DNA of 59,880 nt. Source: Muribaculaceae bacterium (lineage in GTDB: Bacteria > Bacteroidota > Bacteroidia > Bacteroidales > Muribaculaceae). Made by a program: the position numbers and the translations under genes. Shown piece after piece: positions 31,591-39,918 of the stretch (position 1 is its first letter; each line of letters opens with the position of its first letter). The DNA lies in assembly GCA_009775125.1 (NCBI GenBank), contig VSPD01000011.1, positions 1 to 59,880 on the forward strand. The letters run 5' to 3'. The notes under the pieces were generated by a model. That model made no database searches and was not told where the DNA came from. It saw only the letters and a program-made list of their open reading frames with translations.

Positions 31591-34500
31591 ATGGAAAAAA
31601 GATTGTTATCCCTCATCTCAATGCTGATGCTCCTGTGCGGCATCGCTGCCGCACAGGCACCGTCGACGGTGCGCGGTTCGGTGACGTCGGCCGACGACGG
31701 CGAGGCTATCGTAGGCGCATCAGTGATGGTGGTGGGCACCAATATCGGCGCCAACACCGACATCGACGGCAGATTCGTAATCACAAACGTGCCTTCATCG
31801 GCAAAATATGTAACCGTGGCTTATGTGGGAATGGCCACCCAAGAGGTGAAAATAGCCCCGAACATGGAAATTAAAATGAAACCCACGCTCGAACTGGGCG
31901 AGGTGGTAGTTACCGCCATGGGTATCAAACGCGATAAAAAAGCTCTCGGATATGCCTCGCAGGACCTCAAAGCCGACGAGCTTATCACCGACGGCACCAC
32001 CTCGATGGCCTCTGCCATCCAGGGCAAGCTCACCGGCGTGGACATCCGCCAGTCGTCGGGCGCTCCCGGCGCATCGGCTCAGATTGTGATACGCGGCGCG
32101 CGCTCCTTCGACGGCAACAACCAGCCGCTCTATGTGATCGACGGCATGCCCGTGACCACCACTCCCGACGTGTCGACAGGCTACTCCACAACCGGCGCCA
32201 ATATTGCCGACCGCTCTATCGACATCAACCCCGACGACATCGAGTCCATCAACGTGCTCAAAGGCCAGGCCGCTTCGGCTCTTTACGGTATCCGCGCCTC
32301 CAACGGCGTGATTGTAATCACCACAAAACGCGGCTCGGCTTCCTCGCTGAAACCGCAGGTGACCGTGTCGACCAACATCGCCGCACAGCGCGTGTCGCGC
32401 AAGTTTGAGCGCCAGACCGAATATGCACAGGGCAACGGATACCTGGGTTACAGCCCCACATCGTCGATGACATGGGGCCCGAAAATCTCCGAAATTCCCA
32501 ACGACCCCGTCTATGGCGGCAACACCCAGAACGACTACACCGCTTCCGGCCTCCACCAGGGCCAATATTACTCGCCCCAGCGCGCCCAGGCCGGCCTCGA
32601 CCCCTGGACAACTCCGCAGATTTATGACAATGTCGGCGACTTCTTCGGCTCGGGCCTCACAGAAAACACCTCCCTCAACATAACCCACTCGGTAGGCGGC
32701 GTAAATTACTCGGTGTCGGTGTCGAACTCTTACCAGGACGGCATCATACCCTCCACCATGATGAACCGCTGGAACGCCCGCGGCCTCGTCGACTGGCGCC
32801 TTAGCAAAGAATGGTCGACCGGCTTCTCAGGAATCTACTCGTCGAGCAAAATCAAATCGGCTCCCGGAGCCAACTCCGGCATCATGAACGTGGTGTACAG
32901 CGCCCCGGCCGAATACGACCTCAAAGGCATCCCCAGCCATGTGCCCGGCGACCCCACCCAGCAGATTCTTTTCCGCTCCCTATCGTTTACCAATCCCTAC
33001 TGGTGGGCCGAGCATAACTCCTATAACCAGCACACCAACCGCTTCTTCGGCAACGCCTATATCGAGTTCGCTCCCAACATCAACTGGGGCGACAACATGA
33101 GCCTCAAATTCCGCGAGCAGGCCGGCATCGACATGTGGACCTCCGACTACTCCGACATCAACGAGGTGGGCACCACCACTTCGCTTAAAAACGGCGACAT
33201 AGAAAATTACGGCTCCGAGCACAATGTGTTCAACAACCTGTTCACCATCAACTTCGACGCTCAGTTTGGCGACGACTGGAACCTCAACGTGCTCCTCGGC
33301 AATGAAATAAACCACGAGAACGTCCGCACATGGGACTACTACGGCTCGAATTTCAACTTCCCCGGCTTCCCCACCATCGGCAACACCGCATCGATAAGCG
33401 GCGGCGAGTCGAAAGACCAGGAGCGCACCGTGGGCTTCTTCGGCAGCGCCATGGCATCGTGGAAAAACCAGATATACCTCACCGTTACGGGCCGCAACGA
33501 CTATGTGTCGTCGATGCCACGCAACAACCGCTCGTTCTTCTATCCCTCGGTGTCGCTCGGATGGGAATTTACCCAACTGCCCGCGTTTCACTCGCAGAAA
33601 GTAATCTCCTACGGTAAGCTCCGCGCCTCATTCGCCCAGGTGGGCCAGGCCGGACGCTGGTTCCAGAACTACTATTGGACACCCTCCTACGGCGGCGGCT
33701 TCTACGGCTACACCCCCGTGAGCTACCCCCTCCCCTCGGGCGTATCGTCGTACGTGCCCTACTATGTGGTGTACGACAAGGATCTCAAACCGCAGAACAC
33801 ATCCAACTTTGAGGTCGGCGCCGACATCAACCTTTGGAACAACCGCATCAAAATGGAGTACACCTACTCCTACCAGAACATCACCGACCAGATTTTCACC
33901 GTGCCCACCGACGGCTCCATCGGCTACCAGTATGTAATGACCAATGCCGGCAAGATGCGCACCAACTCGCACGAATTCTCGATCAACGCCGCCATACTCC
34001 AAGCCCGCGACTACGACTTGAATCTCGGCGTGAACTTCACCAAGGTGGAAAACAAGGTTGTGGAACTTGCCCCCGGCGTTGAGTCAATCATGCTCGGCGG
34101 CTTTGTCGAACCGCAAATCCGCGCCCAGGCCGGATGCACCTATCCCAACATCTACGGTCTTAAATTCCAGCGCGACGACCAGGGCCGCCTTCTCACCTTC
34201 GAAGGCCTCCCCATGCCCACCGGCGACTCCTACGACCTTGGCAACTGCTCGCCCGACTTCGTGATGGGCTTCAACCTGAGCGGACGCTACAAGCGCGTGA
34301 GCCTGTCGAGCACATGGTCGTGGCAGCAAGGCGGACACATGTATCACGGCACAAACATGACGATGAACTATTTCGGCGCCACCAAGGAATCGCTTCCCTT
34401 CCACGAGGGCACAATGGTGGTAGAAGGCATCGACGCTGTCACCGGCCAGCCCAACACCATCGAGGTGGCCAAAGAGGACTACTACCGCGCCTACTACGAC

Positions 34501-34752
34501 GTGACGGAATCGGGCGTGTACGACACCTCGTTCTTCAAGCTCCGCGACCTCACCGTGACCTACCAGCTTCCCCGCATCTGGAAACTCGACATCTCTGTCT
34601 ACGGTTTCGCACGCAACGTGCTCGTCTGGGCCAAGTTGCCTAACTTCGACCCCGAATCGTCGCAAGGCAACGGCAACATGGGCGGCTACTTCGAACGCTT
34701 CTCCGTGCCCGCCACATCGAGCTACGGCGGCGGCCTCACAGTGAAATTCTAA
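31591..34752 (+). CDS. SusC/RagA-type TonB-dependent outer-membrane transporter
   Basis: A 1053-residue outer-membrane beta-barrel. The signal peptide (residues 1-21) is followed by a carboxypeptidase-regulatory-like domain (STVRGSVTSADDGEAIVGASVMVVGTNIG) and the plug (about 105-230, with GYASQDLKADELITDG, GVDIRQSSGAPGASAQIVIRGARS and LYGIRASNGVIVITTKRG). A long barrel ends in aromatic TSSYGGGLTVKF. With its SusD partner it imports oligosaccharides, peptides or other large nutrients using TonB energy. The adjacent SusD gene starts 52 bp later. No neighbouring sensor or glycosidase reveals the ligand. Confidence 0.93.
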   Translation: MEKRLLSLISMLMLLCGIAAAQAPSTVRGSVTSADDGEAIVGASVMVVGTNIGANTDIDGRFVITNVPSSAKYVTVAYVGMATQEVKIAPNMEIKMKPTLELGEVVVTAMGIKRDKKALGYASQDLKADELITDGTTSMASAIQGKLTGVDIRQSSGAPGASAQIVIRGARSFDGNNQPLYVIDGMPVTTTPDVSTGYSTTGANIADRSIDINPDDIESINVLKGQAASALYGIRASNGVIVITTKRGSASSLKPQVTVSTNIAAQRVSRKFERQTEYAQGNGYLGYSPTSSMTWGPKISEIPNDPVYGGNTQNDYTASGLHQGQYYSPQRAQAGLDPWTTPQIYDNVGDFFGSGLTENTSLNITHSVGGVNYSVSVSNSYQDGIIPSTMMNRWNARGLVDWRLSKEWSTGFSGIYSSSKIKSAPGANSGIMNVVYSAPAEYDLKGIPSHVPGDPTQQILFRSLSFTNPYWWAEHNSYNQHTNRFFGNAYIEFAPNINWGDNMSLKFREQAGIDMWTSDYSDINEVGTTTSLKNGDIENYGSEHNVFNNLFTINFDAQFGDDWNLNVLLGNEINHENVRTWDYYGSNFNFPGFPTIGNTASISGGESKDQERTVGFFGSAMASWKNQIYLTVTGRNDYVSSMPRNNRSFFYPSVSLGWEFTQLPAFHSQKVISYGKLRASFAQVGQAGRWFQNYYWTPSYGGGFYGYTPVSYPLPSGVSSYVPYYVVYDKDLKPQNTSNFEVGADINLWNNRIKMEYTYSYQNITDQIFTVPTDGSIGYQYVMTNAGKMRTNSHEFSINAAILQARDYDLNLGVNFTKVENKVVELAPGVESIMLGGFVEPQIRAQAGCTYPNIYGLKFQRDDQGRLLTFEGLPMPTGDSYDLGNCSPDFVMGFNLSGRYKRVSLSSTWSWQQGGHMYHGTNMTMNYFGATKESLPFHEGTMVVEGIDAVTGQPNTIEVAKEDYYRAYYDVTESGVYDTSFFKLRDLTVTYQLPRIWKLDISVYGFARNVLVWAKLPNFDPESSQGNGNMGGYFERFSVPATSSYGGGLTVKF

Positions 34753-34803
34753 GAAATCATTAAGGACATTAAAGACCTTAAAAAATCAAATTTTTTGACA
34801 ATC

Positions 34804-36255
34804 ATGAAATTTTCAAGATATATCCTCTTTTCCGCCGCCATGCTCGCCCTCGGGGCCTGCTCGGAGGACACCATGGACAAAATCAACAAGAACGAGGGCA
34901 ACCCGCCGGTCGACGCCGTGCCCGTCCGTCTTCAAATTTCCGACGCCATAATGGGTTCAGGCTTCACCGCATCGTCCGGCGACTATTCCTTCTATCTCTC
35001 CTGCCTCATGGAGCAGACCATCGGCACAGGCAACAACCAGATGTCGCGCGCCGAGCTTCGCAACCCCTCGGAATGGGCCGCATCCAGCACGTTCAACAAC
35101 ACATGGAACGGTGTCTACGGCAATCTGATGAACATAAAGCAGATAATCGACAAAATCGAAGGCGAGGTGCCGGGCAACGTAGGACAATACGACATACTTG
35201 GCATGGCGCAGACCCTTTGGGCGCTCAACTTCGGCATCCTCACCGACATGCACGGCGACATTCCCTACTCCGAAGCCTTGCAGGGCCAGGCCAACATGCA
35301 CCCCAAGCTCGACGCGCAAGCCGACATCTACGCCGACATACTCAAATACTTCGACGCCGCAATTGCCAATTTCGACACGGCTATCGACGCCAAGCTCAAA
35401 AATGCCGGCGCACAAGACATAGCCTACAACAATAACTGCAACGCCTGGAAAGCCGCAGCCTACGCCCTGAAAGCCCGCTACCGCCTGCACATGAGCGCGG
35501 TCGACGACAAAGCTATCGACGACGCCCTTGAATATGCCCTCGAAGCCGAGAGCCTCGGTTTCTCCGACTTCTGCATCACCACGTTCGACGGCATCTCGGC
35601 CGACAACCCCTGGTCGGCCTACTATTGGTCGCGCTACTACACGGCAAGCTGCGAGACAGTGCTCGACATGCTCGAAGCCAACGACGACCCCCGCGCCGGC
35701 ATCTACACCTACGACACCGGCATGGCCTACCCCGCCGGCGTGGCCGAATATGCCAACGAGTCGCCTCAGGAACTCGTAGCGCCCGGATGGCTCGACCTTG
35801 GCGTGCAGCCGATACACCTTATTTCGGAATCGGAATTGCAGTTTATCATCGCCGAATGTCAGCTGCGCAAAGGCCAAAACGCCGACGCCGCTTTCCAAGC
35901 CGGCGTGGCCGCTGCCGTCGACGAGCTTGTGGTTGGCTTCTGGGAAGAAGATTGCGACGCAGCCGCTTTCGCCGAAAGCCTCGGCTCGGCCACATTGCAG
36001 AAAGTATTCGAGCAGAAATATCTCCAGCAGATGGTAGACAACAACATCGAGGCTTACAACGACTATCGCCGCTGCCAGGCCATGGGCGAGGAGTATATCC
36101 ATCTCAACAACCCTATGAATGTGCAGTCGGGCGTGAACCGCTTCCCCTACCGCATGCCATATGCCAACTCAGCCGTGCTTTCCAACCCCAACGTGAAAGC
36201 CGCCTATGGCGACGGCTCCTACATCTATTCAGAAAAGATGTGGCTCTTCAAATGA
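34804..36255 (+). CDS. SusD/RagB-type nutrient-binding surface lipoprotein
   Basis: A 483-residue outer-membrane lipoprotein that closes as a lid over the SusC barrel. The ATG at 34804 (MKFSRYILFSAAMLALGACSEDT) gives a clean lipobox LGAC with Cys20. An in-frame TTG at 34795 is less likely. The alpha-helical TPR-rich body includes NTWNGVYGNLMNIKQII, MHGDIPYSEALQGQ, ESELQFIIAECQLRKG and the end MNVQSGVNRFPYRMPYANSAVLSNPNVKAAYG. This ending fits the SusD/RagB-like group often annotated as starch-binding-like. Ligand unknown. Confidence 0.92.
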   Translation: MKFSRYILFSAAMLALGACSEDTMDKINKNEGNPPVDAVPVRLQISDAIMGSGFTASSGDYSFYLSCLMEQTIGTGNNQMSRAELRNPSEWAASSTFNNTWNGVYGNLMNIKQIIDKIEGEVPGNVGQYDILGMAQTLWALNFGILTDMHGDIPYSEALQGQANMHPKLDAQADIYADILKYFDAAIANFDTAIDAKLKNAGAQDIAYNNNCNAWKAAAYALKARYRLHMSAVDDKAIDDALEYALEAESLGFSDFCITTFDGISADNPWSAYYWSRYYTASCETVLDMLEANDDPRAGIYTYDTGMAYPAGVAEYANESPQELVAPGWLDLGVQPIHLISESELQFIIAECQLRKGQNADAAFQAGVAAAVDELVVGFWEEDCDAAAFAESLGSATLQKVFEQKYLQQMVDNNIEAYNDYRRCQAMGEEYIHLNNPMNVQSGVNRFPYRMPYANSAVLSNPNVKAAYGDGSYIYSEKMWLFK

Positions 36256-36309
36256 AATTATCAATGGTGGTAAAATAGTAATAGATAGCTAATATCAGAT
36301 TACTGAACG

Positions 36310-36347
36310 ACGGACACTCTCGTGAGAAAGTGTCCGTCTGTTTTTTT
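36310..36347 (+). terminator. Rho-independent terminator of SusC/SusD operon
   Basis: ACGGACACT (36310-36318) pairs with AGTGTCCGT (36329-36337), followed by CTG and seven T residues. Confidence 0.9.
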
Positions 36348-36487
36348 ACCAAATTGGATATTATAGGAGGCTTAGGCTTCTTAGGAGGCATAGGAGACAT
36401 AGGAGTCTTAGGATTCCTATGATTCCTATGATTATATTTTTTATTTCGCATAATATACATCTGATAGCCAAAGCAATTCTGAATAGT

Positions 36488-36724
36488 CACGGCAAAGCCG
36501 TGTCGCTTTATGTTAGCCCCGTATGGCCGGCGCAGCCGACATGCGGGGTTTGGCAGATGCAAATTCAATCGCGGTATCGGAGCGGAGCCTGCCGGAGCGT
36601 TCGATAATGCCAAACATGCCGCGAGGCACAGCTTCGCAGTGCTTTTTTAGCCACCATAACAAACCGGGCTTGTCGGCATGCTGCCTCCAAACCCGGTTAA
36701 CCAAGGAATCACGGCTTCGCCGTG
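36488..36724 (+). repeat. 237-bp fold-back element, copy 2 (downstream of SusC/SusD)
   Basis: Same order of blocks as copy 1: terminal CACGGCAAAGCCGTG, CCCCGTATGG arm, GCGGTATCGGAGCGGAGCC centre, GCTTCGCAGTGCTTT, CCGGGCTTGTCGGCATG arm, GGTTAACCAAGGAATCACGG end. It lies in direct orientation to copy 1, so the SusC/SusD operon is bracketed by direct copies about 5.5 kb apart. Confidence 0.85.
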
Positions 36725-36749
36725 ACTCACTTGCGAAACTTGTATTTTT

Positions 36750-37400
36750 TTACAATTTTGTGCCGAAGGCGAGGTCGCCGGCGTCGCCGAGGCCGGGAAC
36801 GATGTAGGAGTGGGCGTTGATCTCGTCGTCGATGGCGCCGACCCAAAGGGTGGTGTTCTCGGGGAATGTCTGGCGCACATAGTCCACGGCCTGCATCGAG
36901 GCCACTACCGAGGCGAGGTGAATCTTGCGCGGTGTGCCGCGTGTGAGCAGGGCCTTGTAGCTGAGCTCCATCGAGGCGCCGGTGGCGAGCATTGGGTCGC
37001 ATATTATGAGCGTCTTGCCGTCGAGCGAGGGGGATGCGAGGTATTCGATAAGGATGTCGAAATCGTCCTTCTCGCGGTATTTACGGTAGGCCGACACGAA
37101 GGCGTTTTCGGCGCGGTCGAAATAAGAGAGGAATCCCTGATGGAAGGGCAGTCCGGCACGGAATATCGTGGCAAGCACCACCTGGTCGGCGGGTTCGTGA
37201 CAGTCGGCTACACCCAGGGGCGTGTTTATGCCCACCTTGCGGTATTCGAAAGTTTTGGATATTTCGTAAGCCATGATTTGACCGGCACGTTCAAGGTTGC
37301 GGCGAAATCTCATTCTGTCGTTTTGTATAGTCACGGAGCGCATCTCGAGCATGAGTTGGCTCATGAGCGAGTTGGTGTTGTCGAAATTTACGATTTTCAT
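36750..37400 (-). CDS. upp: Uracil phosphoribosyltransferase
   Basis: Salvages uracil to UMP using PRPP. The ATG at 37400 (MKIVNFDNTNSLMSQLMLEMRS) gives 216 residues, normal for the family; an upstream ATG at 37445 is in the spacer. The PRPP-binding loop is ICDPMLATGAS, the uracil-binding end is GLGDAGDLAFGTKL, and RMRFRRNLERAGQIMAYEISK sits near the N-terminus. It is 10 bp downstream of the alkaline phosphatase stop on the same strand, so they may share a transcript. Confidence 0.93.
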   Translation of the reverse strand: MKIVNFDNTNSLMSQLMLEMRSVTIQNDRMRFRRNLERAGQIMAYEISKTFEYRKVGINTPLGVADCHEPADQVVLATIFRAGLPFHQGFLSYFDRAENAFVSAYRKYREKDDFDILIEYLASPSLDGKTLIICDPMLATGASMELSYKALLTRGTPRKIHLASVVASMQAVDYVRQTFPENTTLWVGAIDDEINAHSYIVPGLGDAGDLAFGTKL

Positions 37401-37410
37401 ATGTCGGGAA

Positions 37411-38823
37411 TTATTTATTTGTGTCAGGGAGTTTCTTTCCGGCAATATCCAGTATCTTAACGGGAATCTCCGTGTTATTGTTCAGATTCACAAAGCGTTC
37501 GGCTCCTACGCCCACAGCAAATACGGGCACGGGGTTTCCGGTGTGGTGTGTGGAAGTGAACCCGAAGCCCGACACGTCGGACATGATTTTGAAAACTTCG
37601 GCGGCGAAGCCGTTGAAAGTTTTGTAGAGGGTTTTCTGGTCGGGAGAGTTGCGGAGCTCGAATGTGGCGTTGAATTTTTCGCGCAGGGCGGCGTCTTGCT
37701 TTTCGCCGATGGGTATGGCGGTGTAGAACCCAAGGTTTTCGCTAAGATATTCTTTCATGTCGTCCCACGAGTAGGAGCGGCGCGAACGGAGGATTCCGCG
37801 GCAATAATTCTCGAATTCTTCTTTTGACACGCGCTGATAGTCGATGTTGGCAAAGTTGGCGAAGTAGCCTTTGTAATTGTTGCCGGTGGCAAATCCGCCG
37901 GTGTCGTGGTCGGCTGTCACTACGATGAGAGTTTCCTCGGGGTGGCGGCGGTAGAAGTCGAAGGCCAGGGCGAGGGCTTGGTCGAAGTTGATGATTTCCT
38001 TGATAGTTGTGGCGGCGTCGTTGGCGTGGAGGCTGTGGTCGATGTTTCCGCCTTCTACCATCATGAAGAAACGGTCGGGCGACACGCGTTCGAGATGGGC
38101 CATGCAGGCTTCGGTGATGATGGGGAGAGTGAGCGCGCCTTCGACAGAGTCGATTGTAAACGACACGTTGCTCGGGTTGGAGCCGGGCTCGCCGATGAGC
38201 ATTACGCGTCGCGCGTCGGCTATCTCGCCGATGCCGTCGCGGCCACGCACCACTTTCACGCCCTCGCTTTCGATTTCTTCGATGAGGCCGGTGGGCTTGC
38301 CTTTTTTGTCGAGTTCGGCGCGGAGGCCTGCTCCGGCGATGAATTCATAGCCCGAGCGGGCGCCTTGCAGGATGATGTCGCGGTACATGCCGCGCTTGGG
38401 CACGTTGGAGAAGAAAGCGCCGGGGGTGGCGTCGTCGGCGGCCACAGAAGTGACAATGCCCACGCCGTAGCCGTCGTCTTTGAGCACACGGGCCATGGAT
38501 GTCACGGCCACGGTGTCGGGGCTCATGCCGAGCATGCCGTTGCTTGTCTTGTGGCCTGTGGAGAGGGCCGTGCCGGCGGCCGCGGAGTCGGTTACGGGCG
38601 ACGATGCGCTGTAAGTGAGGCACATGCCGGCCACGGGAAACTGAAACATTGTAAGGGGCATGTCGGACCGGCGCACCTGGCGGTTGTACATCTCGGCGGC
38701 CACTACCGGCCCCATGCCCATGCCGTCGCCGATATAGTAAAATATGTACTTAGGCTCGGCGGCAGAGGCGGCCACAGCCATAATCGCCGCAAGCGCGGCT
38801 GCAAGAAATATTCTTATTTTCAT
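37411..38823 (-). CDS. Alkaline phosphatase (PhoA family)
   Basis: A 470-residue exported phosphomonoesterase. The signal peptide MKIRIFLAAALAAIMAVAASA is followed by the first metal block YYIGDGMGMGP, the nucleophile serine in SPVTDSAAAGTALSTGHKTSNGMLG, the metal ligands in EGGNIDHSLHANDAATT and TADHDTGGFATGNNYKG, and a late THHTGNPVPVFAVG. It releases phosphate in the periplasm. The region between the last metal blocks contains a lineage-specific insertion (about residues 310-420). Confidence 0.92.
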   Translation of the reverse strand: MKIRIFLAAALAAIMAVAASAAEPKYIFYYIGDGMGMGPVVAAEMYNRQVRRSDMPLTMFQFPVAGMCLTYSASSPVTDSAAAGTALSTGHKTSNGMLGMSPDTVAVTSMARVLKDDGYGVGIVTSVAADDATPGAFFSNVPKRGMYRDIILQGARSGYEFIAGAGLRAELDKKGKPTGLIEEIESEGVKVVRGRDGIGEIADARRVMLIGEPGSNPSNVSFTIDSVEGALTLPIITEACMAHLERVSPDRFFMMVEGGNIDHSLHANDAATTIKEIINFDQALALAFDFYRRHPEETLIVVTADHDTGGFATGNNYKGYFANFANIDYQRVSKEEFENYCRGILRSRRSYSWDDMKEYLSENLGFYTAIPIGEKQDAALREKFNATFELRNSPDQKTLYKTFNGFAAEVFKIMSDVSGFGFTSTHHTGNPVPVFAVGVGAERFVNLNNNTEIPVKILDIAGKKLPDTNK

Positions 38824-38826
38824 GGT

Positions 38827-39903
38827 TTATTTTAATGATTTAATTTCATTTTCTATTTCTTCTATTGTGGGAAGTGTATTTTTATAACCGGTGACCAAAT
38901 CGGGATACATATCATATGATGCCACACCTAATGGAGTGGAAATCCCGGACAACGAGTACTCCACAACTAAATCTTCCTTTTCTTTACAAATTAGCAATCC
39001 GATTGTAGGGTTATCGTCTTTTGACTTTAATATATTATCTACGGCATTTACATAAAAATTCAGTTGTCCAAGGTGCTCAGGCTTAAATCTGACAGACTTC
39101 AATTCTACAACAAAATAAGCATGGATGATAACATTATAAAATAGAAGGTCTATGTAATAGTCGGTATGTTCCATTTCAATTTTCACCTGACGTCCATAGT
39201 AACAAAAACCTTTACCTAACTCAAGTAAAAATTGCGACATTTTACTTTCTAAAAAAGACTCTAATGTCTTTTCGTCGTGTGTTTCGGTCAAATCCAAAAA
39301 GTCGAAAATATATGGATCTTTTGTTAATTGTTGAACTAATTCACTTTGTTCCAAAGGCAAATTAGCCTTGAAATTAGTTATAGCTTTCCCTTGCCTGTCG
39401 TAAAGATGCATGGATATATTATGGGAAAGAATCGATCTGCTCCAACCGTTATTAACAGTTTGCCGGATATAAAACGCCGCTTCTTCTACTTGTTTACATT
39501 TCGTTAAAATATAAATATGATGACCCCAAGGTATGCAAAATAATAAATCTTTTAATTGCGTCGCAAGTTGCGACGCAATTCTTATTTCGTCACCGTGTCC
39601 CTCAATACATGGCTGATAAAAACGATACCATTGCCTCATCCTTTCCAGGTTTCTCTTTTCAAACCCTCTCATTTGAGGGAAAGATGCAACAAGATCTTTG
39701 CTTACAGCGGTTATTATTTTTTCACCCCACTCACCTTGGGAACTTTTTAAATCAAGCTCTTTACCAATCTCCCAATATAGCGATAATAATTCCTTATTAA
39801 CTTTTATTGTTGCCGATAAATGACTTTTCCTCACTTTGGCTTTGATAACCTCTACCCATTTCTGATATTCGGGGTATGACATTAAAATTTCTGTATTATC
39901 CAT
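38827..39903 (-). CDS. YhcG/DUF1016 PDDEXK nuclease
   Basis: A 358-residue protein with an N-terminal DUF1016 domain (YQKWVEVIKAKVRKSHLSATIKVNKELLSLYWEIGKEL) and a C-terminal YhcG-type PDDEXK nuclease domain (YYIDLLFYNVIIHAYFVVELKSVRFKPEHLGQLNFYVNAVD). The acidic and Lys residues of the fold lie in DLLF and ELK. Proteins of this family occur as isolated genes or with restriction systems; their role is not settled, with defence or DNA processing suspected. Clearly AT-richer than its neighbours, consistent with horizontal transfer. Confidence 0.88.
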   Translation of the reverse strand: MDNTEILMSYPEYQKWVEVIKAKVRKSHLSATIKVNKELLSLYWEIGKELDLKSSQGEWGEKIITAVSKDLVASFPQMRGFEKRNLERMRQWYRFYQPCIEGHGDEIRIASQLATQLKDLLFCIPWGHHIYILTKCKQVEEAAFYIRQTVNNGWSRSILSHNISMHLYDRQGKAITNFKANLPLEQSELVQQLTKDPYIFDFLDLTETHDEKTLESFLESKMSQFLLELGKGFCYYGRQVKIEMEHTDYYIDLLFYNVIIHAYFVVELKSVRFKPEHLGQLNFYVNAVDNILKSKDDNPTIGLLICKEKEDLVVEYSLSGISTPLGVASYDMYPDLVTGYKNTLPTIEEIENEIKSLK

Positions 39904-39918
39904 ACTTTCCGATGTTAT

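Larger units (their letters stand above)
36256..36749. other. 494-bp intergenic region after SusD-like gene
   Basis: No gene supported. Contents: terminator 36310-36347, TAGGAGGCTTAGG / GATTCCTATGATTCC repeat run 36362-36432, AT-rich stretch, and the second fold-back element 36488-36724, which ends 26 bp before the upp stop codon. Confidence 0.7.
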
